A stretch of DNA of 64,000 bases, taken from positions 12,593,563-12,657,562 of the forward strand of contig NC_049985.1 of assembly GCF_000003815.2 (NCBI RefSeq), read 5' to 3'. How positions within the stretch are numbered: the first letter of the stretch is position 1; every line of letters starts with the position of its first letter. Shown here piece by piece: positions 35,412 through 46,862 of this stretch. The position numbers and the translations under genes are program-made. Origin of the DNA: Branchiostoma floridae. Lineage: Eukaryota; Chordata; Leptocardii; Amphioxiformes; Branchiostomatidae. Below the pieces are notes generated by a model. That model saw only the letters and a list, made by a program, of their open reading frames with translations, had not been told where the DNA came from and ran no database searches.

Positions 35412-36130
35412 GGCATGACGTTTTTGCGAAGAACTACAGAGGGAAGTCGTTTACTTGGACAAGTTTTATTGCCCGTCGTCTCAAAACAAATACCCAGCAC
35501 AGCAGACAAGTTTCACCTGCCTAGTATTACTATTCCTTAAGACATACTAACTTCAAGAAATACCTTTAGACTGTAAAGTAATATGAAGGCACAGAAAAGA
35601 CTCGCCGTATTGTAGAACATAAAGATAAGGCAAGAAAAAATACATTTAAGTGTAGATCAAAAGTGTACCTTGCGTCTCCCAAATGCAGACTTAGAGATAC
35701 TCAGAGCAGCCATGTCTAGAATACGCTGAACCAAACATCTCAGTTGCAATATTTAACAAAAAATCCAAACTCAATTTAACAAAGTAACCTAATTCTATTG
35801 TTGAAATAGTAAGGTTCTGATTAGATAGTTCTGATACATACACGAAATAGTAACATAATTAGATTCTTATGAGGCTTGATTTTCTGACCCAATACTCAAT
35901 TGATTTCATTGATGCTACGTATAAACTTATTATGTTCTTACTATTTGTTGCAAAGACATGACGCATGACAAACGTATCACTTATATGCCACATTACGTAT
36001 TATAACATGTACCGGTAGGCGAAAACAATAAACTGAAATGCTCTATGATATGCCCAAATACGTCTCTATTTTGTATCAAGCTGTACCCTTCCTTACAAAG
36101 TGAGGACTCTTCCCATCTTGTGGGTGCAAA
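35412..36130. other. Convergent intergenic region
   Basis: AT-rich sequence between the stop of the short hillarin/KY-like gene (35411) and the stop of the first cyclase gene (36131, minus). It should contain both 3' untranslated regions. It matches 39769-40497 in the downstream duplicate. No gene is seen. Confidence 0.6.
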
Positions 36131-38854
36131 TCACGGAAGAAGAGTGAAGAACAGCCCTGCGAGGAAACACATGAGACCGACCATCGGCTTTGCTGTTCCC
36201 GCTGCCCCTACTGTACCACCGAGAACACCGATCATGCGTAACGGGCCCCCGCTGCCGTCTCCGATCTTCATCGGCAGGGCGTACACGATCGCGCCCTTCG
36301 TGGGCAGCTGGTCCAGGTGGGCCACGTTCTCAAACCCTGGCACGTTGGCTCCGAACAGGATTTGATGCACCTCGAACGTCTAAAGGTTTAAAACAAAAGA
36401 AAGAACTCGATTGGCATACGTAGAACTCGTATGAAAATGTGTTCTTCCGTCAAGCTGTAAGAATAAGGTCATGACTTTAGGTAGAGAAATACGCGGTGCA
36501 ATGTTTTAGTACTTACAGTGGACTGTCCGTAGTCAAGAGAGGCCGTGTCGATACCAACAGCGTGCATGCCACGATTCTGCACGAGCCAACGAGCGCCATC
36601 TGGGTGTATTCCAGGGAAGTGCAGTAGAGACGTGTTCTTGGTGTCTGTGCCGAGGTACTGGCTCTTGTCGGGCCAATACTTGCCCCAACCGGTCTTTACT
36701 GCAAGGGAGTATGCAATACTTTATTGTAATCATCAAGGAATTTATTGTAATCATCATATAACCTCATTGTACTCATTAAGATAGGAATCATAGTTACTGC
36801 ACTCAAAGCAAAGCATTTTTAGCATTGGATGGAAGGTAGCTGCATTGACCAGGATGATTGTAATTCCTGCTAATTATGCTAATATTGAGAATAAAATAAG
36901 TTACGAAATTATACCTACCAAACAGTAAGCAGCCATCAGGGATCCTGCCGTGCGTATTTTCCCAGTCCTGGAAGTCCTGTGCGGTGACCATGTATTCCGC
37001 ATTACCAGTTGTCTTGGCGGATATGTCCACCACCACGGCTGGTCCCATCAGCCGCTCGATGGGAATGTCGTCCGCTGCAGGAAGATGTTTCATTTGCTAA
37101 TTATTCCATTTAAACGTATTAGACGTATGCTATGTAAGAAATGTTCTTGGTGTAACTGTTCTTTTCATATTCAGAGAGTATTAGACTATGGCTATTATAT
37201 AAGTTCCTCAGAATCACATTAGTATGTGCGTTCCGAATGACTGGCCGCCATCTTGGATCTATGCTCCCAACCAACATGGAGGCATTGCTCTGACGTCACG
37301 CAAATATGGGTAATAAATGATTCCCATAGAATCACATTAGTATGTGTTTTTCCGAATGACTAGTCGCCATCTTAGATCGATCCAACATACCAACATGTCG
37401 GCACTTGCTCTGACGTCACGCGCTCTGACGTCATCTATTTGAATGACTTACTTCTCCAATTGTTCCTACTGAAGTGCGCAGGCGCGTCCAGATGGGTACC
37501 CCCGTGTTCTGCCGCCTCCAGTTCAGAAGACTCGAACCAGAAACCTCCGGTTGTGTAGTTCCTGAACACGTTTGTCAGCCTGAAAGACTTTAACGTGGGC
37601 CAGTAGATGGTGGTCCCGTCAAATGTGTAGGTCATGTCAATCACCTTCGGGTTGCCCGGCAACACTGCGTCACTGGTGGTCAAGAACAACAGCGCAACCT
37701 GACAAAACCCAAGAAAAATGTTAGCACTTAGAAATGATGCAACCGGTTAGTTTTGCCGTAAATCAAAATCATCGCTAGCTTTGCAGGCATTGGCAAACGA
37801 TCCATGCAGGGTAAAAACTATACCTCCATTGCTCATGGAGGTAACAAGTGGCAAAGTTGACAAGGCCACATGATGGTCCTAAATGGACGGCAGCGAAAGA
37901 AAAAGAGATTACATGCACTGGTGATCTGAAAGAAAAATCTAGCCTCGCCCAGCTCTCAGGCCTTCCATTTTCGTGCCTTCTCGGTCGGTAACAACTCACG
38001 AACGACCTTGTCACTCCGTGACATGTATTGTATTCACACAAATGCCTTCAAGCCAAAGCGCCTGGGCTTGCCCAGAATGTCCAGGCTAGCTAGTAAACAT
38101 TGTTGTGTCATATGTCACTGTTCTATCTATGTTAACATCTCATTTGAACATGTCATCGCAAGCTTAAGTTCCATGACCTCATACCATTATCAAGTAATTT
38201 CTAACACACTTTACAATGCAAATGTATGAATTCCGAGCCGCTGAAGAATCCAGTTGAGGCTCTGAACTGTCAGCCACCCGTTCACATTAGCAATGTGACA
38301 CCAACAATGCAAGTGTCCATACAAATGGGCAAATGGGCCAAGGAAAAACTGGCCTGCAAGGCTCAACGTATACGCGTAACGCTGCATTGTGTCATATCCC
38401 TTCCCTTTCAGATGCCTTCACCTTTTGTGTTCAAATAGTCTACCATAACCAGATAGACTAAATCCAAACTTTTGGGCAAAACAACTAAATTTAGTATTCA
38501 TTCATAGCGGCTAAAGAGTATGTCAATCTATCGTTTTTGTCCCCCGGCCTCTCTGGACGTGGGTGGGTCGTTCAATGGTCTTGGTGGTATTCTATGCGGG
38601 AAAGATGAACAAAAGGAGCATGAAGAAAGTAGAATGATATGATTTCAAAACGCTAGTGCATTGGGATGCGCACGCATTTCAAGACCAGCAGGCCAGGATC
38701 TGTTCAACGTATGGCCCACGGGGTTAAATTTCGGCATTCCTTATTGTACACCATTCAATAGTCAGCCTGTGTTGTAACTACACTGTAACTAAGGTACTTT
38801 TGAGTAGCAAACCCATCAACTTACCCATATCAGGATAACGTGACGAGCATCCAT
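36131..38854 (-). CDS. Cyclase/kynurenine-formamidase-like enzyme, copy 1
   Basis: Five coding exons in transcript order: 38825-38854, 37452-37698, 36919-37074, 36517-36698, 36131-36379; 287 residues, phases compatible. The N-terminus (MDARHVILIWVALLFL) is a signal peptide. The cyclase-family (PF04199) metal-binding motif HGGTHLDAPAHF is at residues 75-86 (H75, H79, D81, H85), and a later segment reads LLHFPGIHPDGARWL and IDTASLDYG. Members such as bacterial KynB hydrolyse N-formylkynurenine in tryptophan breakdown, while isatin hydrolases share the fold, so the substrate is not certain. The C-terminal ~25 residues are small-residue-rich, then hydrophobic to the stop (LMCFLAGLFFTLLP), like a GPI-anchor signal. 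The enzyme is therefore predicted to be extracellular and membrane-anchored. A tandem copy follows at 40498-43295. Confidence 0.88.
37205..37440. repeat. Two-copy ~118 bp tandem repeat
   Basis: Two copies of a unit running from ATCACATTAGTATGTG through CGCCATCTT to GCTCTGACGTCACGC follow each other in intron 2 of the first cyclase gene, and CTCTGACGTCA is repeated once more at the end. The unit includes CRE-like TGACGTCA sites. Confidence 0.75.
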
Positions 38855-39192
38855 GATTTACGATGAAAGACCAGAAGCGGAATTAGAAGACACCTGGACA
38901 TCCGTTAAAAACAACTTGTCGGACCTTCGGGCAAGGCAAGGAGTGTCCAATCAGAAACCTGACTGAGAAAAGCCATTAAGATGTCAGAGGTCACATTGTG
39001 ACGAAACATCAATCAAAGCGAAACATGTTGACTTGGAAAATAAAGCATCCGAACTAACTTAGCCTATATCCCCGACCAATAAAATAGGACAATGTGGGTT
39101 AGGGTGGGTTAGTGCACCATGGTTAGTGTTGTCAACAGTCCATGTCAAAGGTCATTAAACGTCACCTATTGTTCTTTTATCGTGGTTGTAAT

Positions 39193-39318
39193 TACTCTCC
39201 AATCAGAGGTTAGGCTCTTTTGTCAATACAAGATACAAATACAAAATAGAATGCCAGATAAAAGCGACTAAAAAACCTTATAAAAAACAGCCGGAACCTA
39301 ACCTCTGCTTGGAGAGTA
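39193..39318. mobile_element. Small Mutator-type MITE, relative of the element at 20769
   Basis: The ends TACTCTCCAATCAGAGGTTA and the inverse of TACTCTCCAAGCAGAGGTTA match the ends of the element at 20769-21304, including the CCGGCTGTTTTT and GTCGCTTTTATC stretches on the right arm. The flanking 9 bp are GGTTGTAAT (39184-39192) and GGTTGTTAT (39319-39327), one mismatch, which independently supports a 9-bp target duplication for this family. Confidence 0.75.
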
Positions 39319-39703
39319 GGTTGTTATCTCTAAGAAGGACCACAAGGAGGGTCACCTCCTGAAGGAGGTATTGTGGTTGGTCATGTTGATGTGTGGAGAC
39401 TGGCTGCAGACAGGGCGTGCTGGAATACTCTAACTGCCTCATGCGTCGCACGACGTGGGAGCTACTAAGTCTAAGTCTAAGTAATGTTGATACCTTCGCA
39501 GCCAAAACTCACGAATCGATCCCTTCGCTGCATTCGTATGTAATTTTGCATGTCGTTTAGTATGCCCCGCATGATACACGCCGTTTTCTTTACATAGTAG
39601 CTGTTATTGTAGGTAAAGGTTCTTACCATGGCCAGTATCACATCCTTGATCATGTTTGCGACCTATCTAGACATCATCGTCTACCACTGATGCTGTTTAC
39701 CCG

Positions 39704-39768
39704 CTACGATTTCTTACAGGTAAAATGACTGATCAGAGAGGTAGATGACGCCGCTTCTGTGAGATCCA
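39704..39768 (+). pseudogene. Dead duplicate of the last hillarin/KY-like exon
   Basis: It matches the exon at 35331-35411 (CTACGATTTCTT, then GACGCCGCTTCTGT), but 15 bases covering the splice-acceptor AG and the first codons are deleted, apparently between short GCTA repeats. The reading frame is interrupted and the stop codon context is lost. It is debris of the segmental duplication, detached from any gene. Confidence 0.8.
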
Positions 39769-40497
39769 GAGGAAAGACATTTCAAAACTTCAGAGAATTG
39801 TGATTTACTTGGAAACGTTTAATTGTCCGTCGTCTCTAAACAAATACCCAGCACATCAAACAAGTTTCTCCTGACTTAGTATCATTAGTTTTAAGACATA
39901 CCAACTGAAATAAATACATTAAGACTTTAAAATCTATGAATTCGCAGAAAAGACTTGCTTCCGTAAAGTCACCCTCACGTATTTAGTAGAACATAAAGGT
40001 GAAGTAAGATGAATACATTTATTCGTAGGTCAAAATTTTATATCCCAAATGCAGACTTACAGATGTTCATAGTAGTGTCCGGAATAAGCTGTATCATACA
40101 TCTCAGTTGCAATATTTAACAGAGATTCCAGACTTAACTAAATTCCTAAAATTCTACAAGACAGTCACAAAGCAATGATTAGATAGTTCCAACCGTAGTG
40201 ACATAGAATCTTACATACACGGAACAGACTATTAGAATTTTTTTATTTTCTGTAGCGTGCCCAAGACACGTAACCGCTGTCATAGATGTTACATATAATC
40301 TTATACTGTGTTGCAAAGACATGACGCATAACAAACGTATCCTTTGTGTGTCATATTGCGCATTATAACATAGAAGGCGAAAATGATAAATTGAAATTGC
40401 TCTATGATACATATACCCAAATATGTCTCTATTTTACATCCAGCTTTAGCCGATTCAAAATCCGAAGCCTTCCAATCCCAACCCCGTGGATGTTAGA

Positions 40498-43295
40498 TCA
40501 CGGAAGAAGAGTGAAGAACAGCCCTGCGAGGAAACACATGAGACCGACCATCGGCTTTGCTGTTCCCGCTGCCCCTACTGTACCACCGAGAACACCGATC
40601 ATCCGTACCGGGCCCCCGCTGCCGTCTCCGATCTTCATCGGCAGGGCGTACACGATCGCGCCCTTCGTGGGCAGCTGGTCCAGGTGGGCCACGTTCTCAA
40701 ACCCTGGCACGTTGGCTCCGAACAGGATTTGATGCGACTCGTATGTCTGAAGGTTTAAAACAAAGAAAATAACTCTGTTGGCATACTTATTACTCTTATA
40801 AAAATGTGTTCTTCCATCAAGCGTTAAGAATAAAGATGACTTTAGGTAGAGAAATGCGCGGTACAATGTTTAGTACTTACAGTGGACTGTCCGTAGTCAA
40901 GAGAGGCCGTGTCAATACCAACAGCGTGCATGCCACGATTCTGCACAAGCCAACGAGCGCCATCTGGGTGTATTCCAGGGAAGTGCAGTAGAGACGTGTT
41001 CTTGGTGTCTGTGCCGAGGTACTGCCTCTTGTCGGGCCAATACTTACCCCAACCGGTCTTTACTGCAAGGAAATATACAATTGTACTAATCAAGCATCAA
41101 ATTCAGCCTCTATTGCTATACACAAATCAACGAAACATCGAAAAATTTCTGTAAGCATCGGAGGATAGAGCAATGCTAGGGATGATTGTAATATTCGACA
41201 CTAATTTTGGGAATAGAACAGGTTGGTTACGATACTAAATTTATTACCTACCAAACAGTAAGCAGCCATCGGGGATCCTGCCGTGCGTATTTTCCCAGTC
41301 CTGGAAGTCCTGTGGGGTTACCTCGTATTCCGCATTACCAGTTGTCTTGGCGGATATGTCCACCACCACGGCTGGTCCCATCAGCCGCTCAATGGGAATA
41401 TCGTCCGCTGCAGGAAGTCGTTTACATGAATAGCATGTTGGTAGATAAAGACGCGTGCGTTATATATGAATGAAAAAATGTGTTTTCATCTCTCCACTTC
41501 AACACACCAGTTCTTTAAATGCAAAACAAAGCTATTCGTATTTAGACAGCACTAGACTATCGTAGATGAACGATTTCTTCAGAAATACTAGCTGTATGTT
41601 CGTTCGAGCGTTCTGAGTGTCTTGGATATTGGTTGCCATCTTGGATCTACCCACACCACCAAGATGGCGGCGGCTATATTCATGATATCTGACGTAAACA
41701 TATCATTGAAGTACTTACTTCTCCACTTGTTCCTACTGAAGTGCGCAGGCGCGTCCAGATGGGTACCCCCGTGGTCTGCCGCCTCCATTTCAGCAGCCTC
41801 GTACCAGTACCCTCCAGCTGTGTAGTTCCTGAACACGTTCGTCAGCCTGAAAGATTTTGCCGTGGGCCAGTAGATGGTGGTGTCGTCAAATGTGTAGGTC
41901 ATGTCAATCACCTTCGGGTTGCCCGGCAACACTGCGTCGCTGGTGGTCAAGAACGACAGCGCAACCTGTAACAGGAATCATTCTAAAACTTAGGAAGCAG
42001 GTTAGTTTTACCACTAATAGCCTCATCGGTAGCATTAGCAAACCGGTTTCACGCATCAAAAAACAAAGGATACCCTACTCTCGGTCCTTCGTTTATGTCA
42101 AGTTAGTGAACATCAGTGTTTTTGTGGGGACGACTGCGCCCGGCCCACTGTGCCGCTGCCAGTGGTATAAACCGCCATTTGAAGGGTTGATGGACTACTC
42201 CGTCACCTCAAACGTCTGGTTGCTAACGAGCTGACAAATCCAGATGTTCTCTACTAATCTTCGCCTTGGCTGGAGTATCACTTTCACTCTCCCAGACACT
42301 CGGCTACTTAGGATCCCCTTCGGAATGCAGACTAGCATGATGCAATTACGCACGCGCAGGAAATAAATTCCTGACATGCCTGTCCGATTCTGGGAATTCC
42401 GGACAAACGGACGCACACTATACTATTAGGCTCGCCACTGGGGCGTCGCCAAAATGAGGTTCAATGCATGCACTGGTGATCTGAATGAAAGATAGACACC
42501 GCTCCTACTAGTCCTAGGCCTTCCACTGTTGTGCCTTTCCCGTCGGGCGTCATTTAAAGATAGCAGCTGTATTTGATTAGAATTCCCGGTCACTACTACC
42601 CCCCACCCCCACCCCCAGTGAAACCTCTCCTTGGAGAATAGCATTGAATCAGAATGACCTTATCCCAACATGACGAGTGACGTCAGACATGTAATATGAC
42701 ACCAATCATCCATACAAACGCCTTCAAGTTCAAGCCAAGAACGTTATTAAACCTATTGACAACATTGAGGCATGTTCCTGCCCTGTGTTGTACGTTTCGA
42801 ACAGTACGCACGTTAGCCTCCCACACAGGGTTGGCTCTCATGGCAATTACGCAAGGCATTACCGAGAGTCGTGAGTCAACTCTGTGTGGGAGGGTACACT
42901 GATGACCCATGTATACACGACATACCCCCACGACACATTATTGACTAGAGGGTTCATTAGCCTCTAGTATTCATTAAATCACGTTTTTCAGTCTCTTTGG
43001 CCACATCAGACCAGCCATGGGTCTTGGTCGTCTTCTGTCAGTACCAAATTTAGAAAGGATTCAATACGCCATTGCATTAGGTGGCGCACGCATTTAAAAA
43101 GATTATGGTAAACTTTAGGTCAGAGTACAGGATAAACATCGGCATTCCTTAGCTAACACTGGTTTATGTTCAGCCTGTGTTGTACCAAGGAACCTCCTTG
43201 TTTGTACTAAGCAATATTTCTTTACTTTGTAACTATGTGGCCGGTAACAAAGTCCGGCAACTTACCAACATCACGCCAATGTGAGGAGCATCCAT
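40498..43295 (-). CDS. Cyclase/kynurenine-formamidase-like enzyme, copy 2
   Basis: Five coding exons: 43266-43295, 41719-41965, 41252-41407, 40881-41062, 40498-40746; 287 residues, with exon lengths identical to copy 1. The signal peptide starts MDAPHIGVMLVALSFL. The metal-binding motif HGGTHLDAPAHF is intact at residues 75-86. Differences from copy 1 are concentrated before this motif (for example the YWYEAAEMEAAD stretch) and in exon 3, where EYEVTPQDF replaces EYMVTAQDF. The hydrophobic, GPI-like C-terminus is nearly unchanged. Both copies look functional, so they may differ in expression or substrate. The function call (hydrolysis of formylkynurenine or a similar amide) has the same uncertainty as for copy 1. 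Confidence 0.88.
42817..42893. mobile_element. 77-bp near-palindromic element
   Basis: CCTCCCACACAGGGTTGGCTC at the left (first 20 bases) pairs with the inverse of GAGTCAACTCTGTGTGGGAGG at the right, allowing a stable hairpin. It is non-coding, in intron 1 of the second cyclase gene, and could be a minimal MITE. Confidence 0.6.
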
Positions 43296-43560
43296 GGTTT
43301 GACGATGTAAGCCCAGAAACGGAAGAAACAAACGTGACGTTACACTAGACAAAGGAACCTGTACAACGGCTATCCAAACAGAGGCTCTTAACGTGTCATA
43401 GGTCGTTCTGTTGAAATTCCCACTGTAATCTAATGCAGATCTATCATGTATTTGCTTGTAAAACATCTACTTAGGCCATGTTGATTTGATTGTATGGATG
43501 ACATCCGCACGCGCATCAATTTTCCAAAAAAAGGAGGGTTCGTCCCTCAAATGGCAACCT

Positions 43561-44065
43561 CATTTGCATAATTAATGAGAAAATCTGAACGTGTTGATGT
43601 ATCATGATTTTTTGTAAGTAGATAGCCTAAGTGATGCCTTACATAATGAAATACTAATTATGCAAATCAACAGCTAGTTTGCATAATTAATGAGGGAAAC
43701 TTATAATTACACTTCGTTCCATGATAGGACTTTCAAACTTGTCACATGTAACTGAGAAAAATGTCAATAGATATTAATTATGCAGGTGACGACCTCATTT
43801 GCATAGTTAAAGAGAAAATATAATAATTCCATAGTGGTAATTTTTATGCTTTAAACATTAAGGAGCTAAGTGAAGGTGAACATAATTAGACATAAATCAT
43901 GCAAATTAGTTTCATGTTTACATAATTAATCAGGAAACACTCCAATAGCCTCTGTTACGATAAGACTTTGGATTTCATACTTTGGATTTGTGCCTCCTGG
44001 ATAGAGAGGATGATCAACCGAGACAAATTGTGCAAATCAGGACCTTATTTGCATAATCAATTGAA
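43561..44065. repeat. ~118 bp satellite with inverted ATTTGCATAATTAAT motifs
   Basis: The motif ATTTGCATAATTAAT, or a close variant, recurs at about 43562, 43678, 43798, 43918 and 44046, spaced ~117-130 bp. From the second unit on, each is preceded by the inverse form (such as TAATTATGCAAAT), so units carry head-to-head pairs. The sequence between is AT-rich and diverged. It lies between the second cyclase gene and the RPL9 3' end. Confidence 0.75.
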
Positions 44066-44642
44066 AAAAATATAAATACTTCACTTGAAAAGATTGAAAC
44101 CATTTGGCAAAGTTATGAGGTCATGGAACTCTAGTTACTTATACAGTCTATGGTGACCTTGCCCAGGTTTTAGTGGAAAGGCTGTTAGCTGGCTGCCAGG
44201 TCCAGGGAACTTGCAGTTGGGTGGAAGGTGAACTGATTTGGCTATGCTCTGGAAGCACAATAATTGGAACCTGCTCCCAACCAGATACCCTGAAACCAAG
44301 GCAAGCTCACCTTAGACCAGGTTACAGCAGTATCAGCTGGATATCTTCCGGCACTTAATATTTGCTGCTGCAATAGACATAAGCTATCCAGTTTCTTAAA
44401 CTACATGTATCCTGATATTTGGGATACCAATATCATTAACAATGGCAGACTTGTTGTGTAGAGTATTAGTTCTTGAACTTCAAGAACCAGAACTTCTGCA
44501 CTACATATATCTTCCTGTTAAATCATCACCCACCTACCATATGTAATTTGACAGCCTTTGCACTAAAAAGTACTGTCAACTCAACTGTCAATGTGAAGAT
44601 AACAACACAAAGTGATGAAAAAAAGACTGGGTATTTCACAGT

Positions 44643-44648
44643 TTTATT
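44643..44648 (-). terminator. RPL9 polyadenylation signal
   Basis: AATAAA on the minus strand, 29 bases after the RPL9 stop codon, as expected for the short 3' ends of ribosomal protein genes. Confidence 0.7.
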
Positions 44649-44676
44649 TCATAGTTTCTCCTATGTATGGAAATGT

Positions 44677-46862
44677 CTAGTCTTCGGCCTCCTCGATGGT
44701 GGTCCTTTCTGAGACGTAGATTCCATCCAAGAACTTGCGGATGTCCTTGTTCTTCACAGTTGTGCTCTGTTGGACAAGGGCAGCTGTTGGGGAGATAAAC
44801 AGATACGTCTATCAAAACTTGTGATGGCATGAAAACTGCACAAAGCAAAGAACCAAAGTACTATGGCACTATTAGCTCTCCATCAATATCTTGGACCTGT
44901 TTAAAGGACCTGTAAGGGATGTCTCGAGGGACCTGTCCTTCCGTCCTGGGACGGAAATCTGCTTTTTAGGACGGAACATAATGACAAAAATTACATGAAA
45001 CTTACTGTTGAAATTGTACTTTCACAAGCTTAAAATGACATATTTATCCAGGAAAATCAACAACATGGACTCCCAAAGAATGAGCGGAAAAAAATTTAAG
45101 CTGGAGAGAGCCCTGGAACTCACCATCACCGTATCCAATTTTCTGTGTTTTAAACGTCACAGCATGCCTTACAAAGAAGTAGCCAGATGAATCTAAAGAA
45201 AGATTCCTACACACCTGAGCGAGAGACCTGTTCCAGATCATTCCCTTCCAGGTACAGCTCGTCCTTCATGGCTGTGGAGAGGATGACTTTGATGCCTTCG
45301 CTCATCCTCACGCGGCGGATCACCTTCTCACCCAGGAAGTTCCTGATGTCCAGGACGGAGTTCCCCTCGGACACGGTGCAGTTGATGGGGAAATGGGCGT
45401 ACACTGACCTCATCTTGTAGCGGTAACCCTAATAATGGCAGATACGTCATTGACTCGTTCGAGGAGGAAATGTATTAATAGATAGAGTAAGATAAAAAGG
45501 GGAAAAAAGACAGGAAAGCTATAAAGTCATGCAAAGTTAACATTTTTGGGATCGTACAGCTTAAAGGCACGGTGTTTGTCCCCGAACTCTTTGGTGTCAT
45601 TCAAATATTCTGATACATCATTGATCTTGTACCCTTTTTTCAGTCACTGAACACGACTTTCTTCACTCATGTGGAAATGAGTATCTAGCTTCAGTGACAT
45701 CCCTTGGATAAGTCCAGTGTTTGGGGAGTCACACCTCAAATAGGTTTGGTTTGGTTTGTTTAAGTTCAAGAACTCACCACAGTTACCGAAAAGAGTAGGG
45801 GTCCTTCCCCGAGTGAGTGGAACAATCTGTTCTTCTCACCCACACACCCCCTATGCCCGATTTTCCAACCCCCCCACTCTTCCCTTTCCCAACTTCCCTT
45901 TGTCTCCCTGGAAAAGGTTCTTACCAGTGTGACACCCTTGATCATGTTGTTAACATGGCTGCAGACAGTCCGCACACAGGCCAGTTCCTTACGGTTTCCA
46001 AACCACTTCTTAACCTGCAGCTTCTTCTTGCCAAGCATCTTCATCTCAACCTAATGAGGGGAAGGCTCAAGTTAGTACTGTAGGCATAGGACCAGAACAA
46101 CTGTGTTCAAATATCTCAAATATCTGTAGTTATCTACTAGTCACTGTCATGCTAACATACAACATTTTGGGGATTGTATGACTTAAAAGGCAGGGTGTTT
46201 GGCCCAGAGCCCGAAGGTTCAAATCTGCTGCTATGTCATTGGTCTTATACCCTTGGTAAAGGCACTTATAAGTTATATATGAAATATAGCGTCATATAAC
46301 GTCTTTGGATACACAAACTGTAAAGCTTTGTTTCCTATACAAAAATTTGCATGGGTTACCTTACGACTTTAAGAGCTATAGTATAATATAAAAGTTGAAG
46401 TGATTCTTACATTGAGATGTTTGAAGCTTTTCTTCAGGGTTCCCCTTTTGCCCTTCACAGTGACCACCCGGGCATTGACACTCACGGTGACTGGAATAAA
46501 AAAAAGAATAACTTGTTTAACTAAAAAGTTGTTAGCCATTCTTCAAATGTTCACATTCATATATTTGAAGCCTGAAAGTTTGCTTGATTAAAGGAATGCT
46601 AATATCCAAAATTCAGTACTTGTCATGTAACAGATATTCTTGTATGTTGATGTAATGTACTGTACTTAATCAAGCAAGAAAAACATACTCATACTCAGAG
46701 CAAATCCCTCTCGCTAACAAGGTTTTAAAGCTTAAGTATTTACAATTTTAGTAAGTTATTATGGTTGAGAAAAAGATGAGGAAAAACAATACATAAAACG
46801 TGGCTTGAATACTTACTCCCGTCGGGGATCTTCACCTCCTCGCTTGATTTGATGGTCCTCAT
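44677..46862 (-). CDS. RPL9: Large-subunit ribosomal protein L9 (uL6)
   Basis: Five coding exons in transcript order: 46817-46862, 46411-46490, 45925-46050, 45215-45428, 44677-44783; 190 residues against ~192 in vertebrates. Diagnostic segments are [72 protein letters not shown] and the acidic end IEEAED. The protein is part of the 60S subunit near the sarcin-ricin loop and stalk base. The ATG lies two bases after an acceptor (TTATATAG), and a tiny non-coding first exon is visible at 47652-47682 with a pyrimidine start tract. The introns hold two SINE fragments. HPF1 is transcribed divergently from the same promoter region. Confidence 0.97.
45545..45745 (+). mobile_element. SINE copy in an RPL9 intron
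   Basis: GATCGTACAGCTTAAAGGCA, then a conserved TCTTGTACCC and a region resembling the common SINE core (CACTGAACACGACTTTC). A second copy in the next intron, about 46168-46275, aligns to its first half. Confidence 0.5.
46165..46275 (+). mobile_element. SINE fragment in an RPL9 intron
   Basis: GATTGTATGACTTAAAAGGC is followed by a tRNA B-box-like GGTTCAAATCT and TCTTATACCCTTGG. It parallels the first half of the element at 45545-45745. Confidence 0.5.

Larger units (their letters stand above)
35282..38870. repeat. Segmental duplication, copy 1
   Basis: Starting at GTTTGCGAC near 35280, this block matches 39657-43310: the last exon and 3' flank of the short hillarin/KY-like gene, then a complete cyclase gene. 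Exons are highly similar, while introns have diverged by substitutions and insertions. Copy 1 retains the functional last exon of the short hillarin/KY-like gene. Confidence 0.8.
38855..40497. other. Intergenic between the two cyclase copies
   Basis: The left part is the promoter side of copy 1; the right part is the duplicated 3' flank of the short hillarin/KY-like gene. It holds the small Mutator-type MITE (39193-39318) and the dead exon copy (39704-39768). No intact gene is seen. Confidence 0.6.
39657..43310. repeat. Segmental duplication, copy 2
   Basis: This is the downstream copy of block 35282-38870. It contains a broken last exon of the short hillarin/KY-like gene and an intact second cyclase gene. 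The five cyclase exons have exactly the same lengths in both copies. Confidence 0.8.
43296..44676. other. Intergenic between cyclase copy 2 and RPL9
   Basis: Contains the cyclase promoter side, the satellite at 43561-44065 and the short 3' untranslated region of RPL9. No additional gene is supported. Confidence 0.6.

Noticed and set aside
41622-42234. Plus-strand open frames across the second cyclase gene
   Set aside because: Antisense to exon 2 of the cyclase; identical shadows appear over the first copy.
43561-44065. CRISPR-like array because of regularly spaced motifs
   Set aside because: Repeats are diverged, AT-rich and ~118 bp apart in a eukaryotic genome; it is a satellite.
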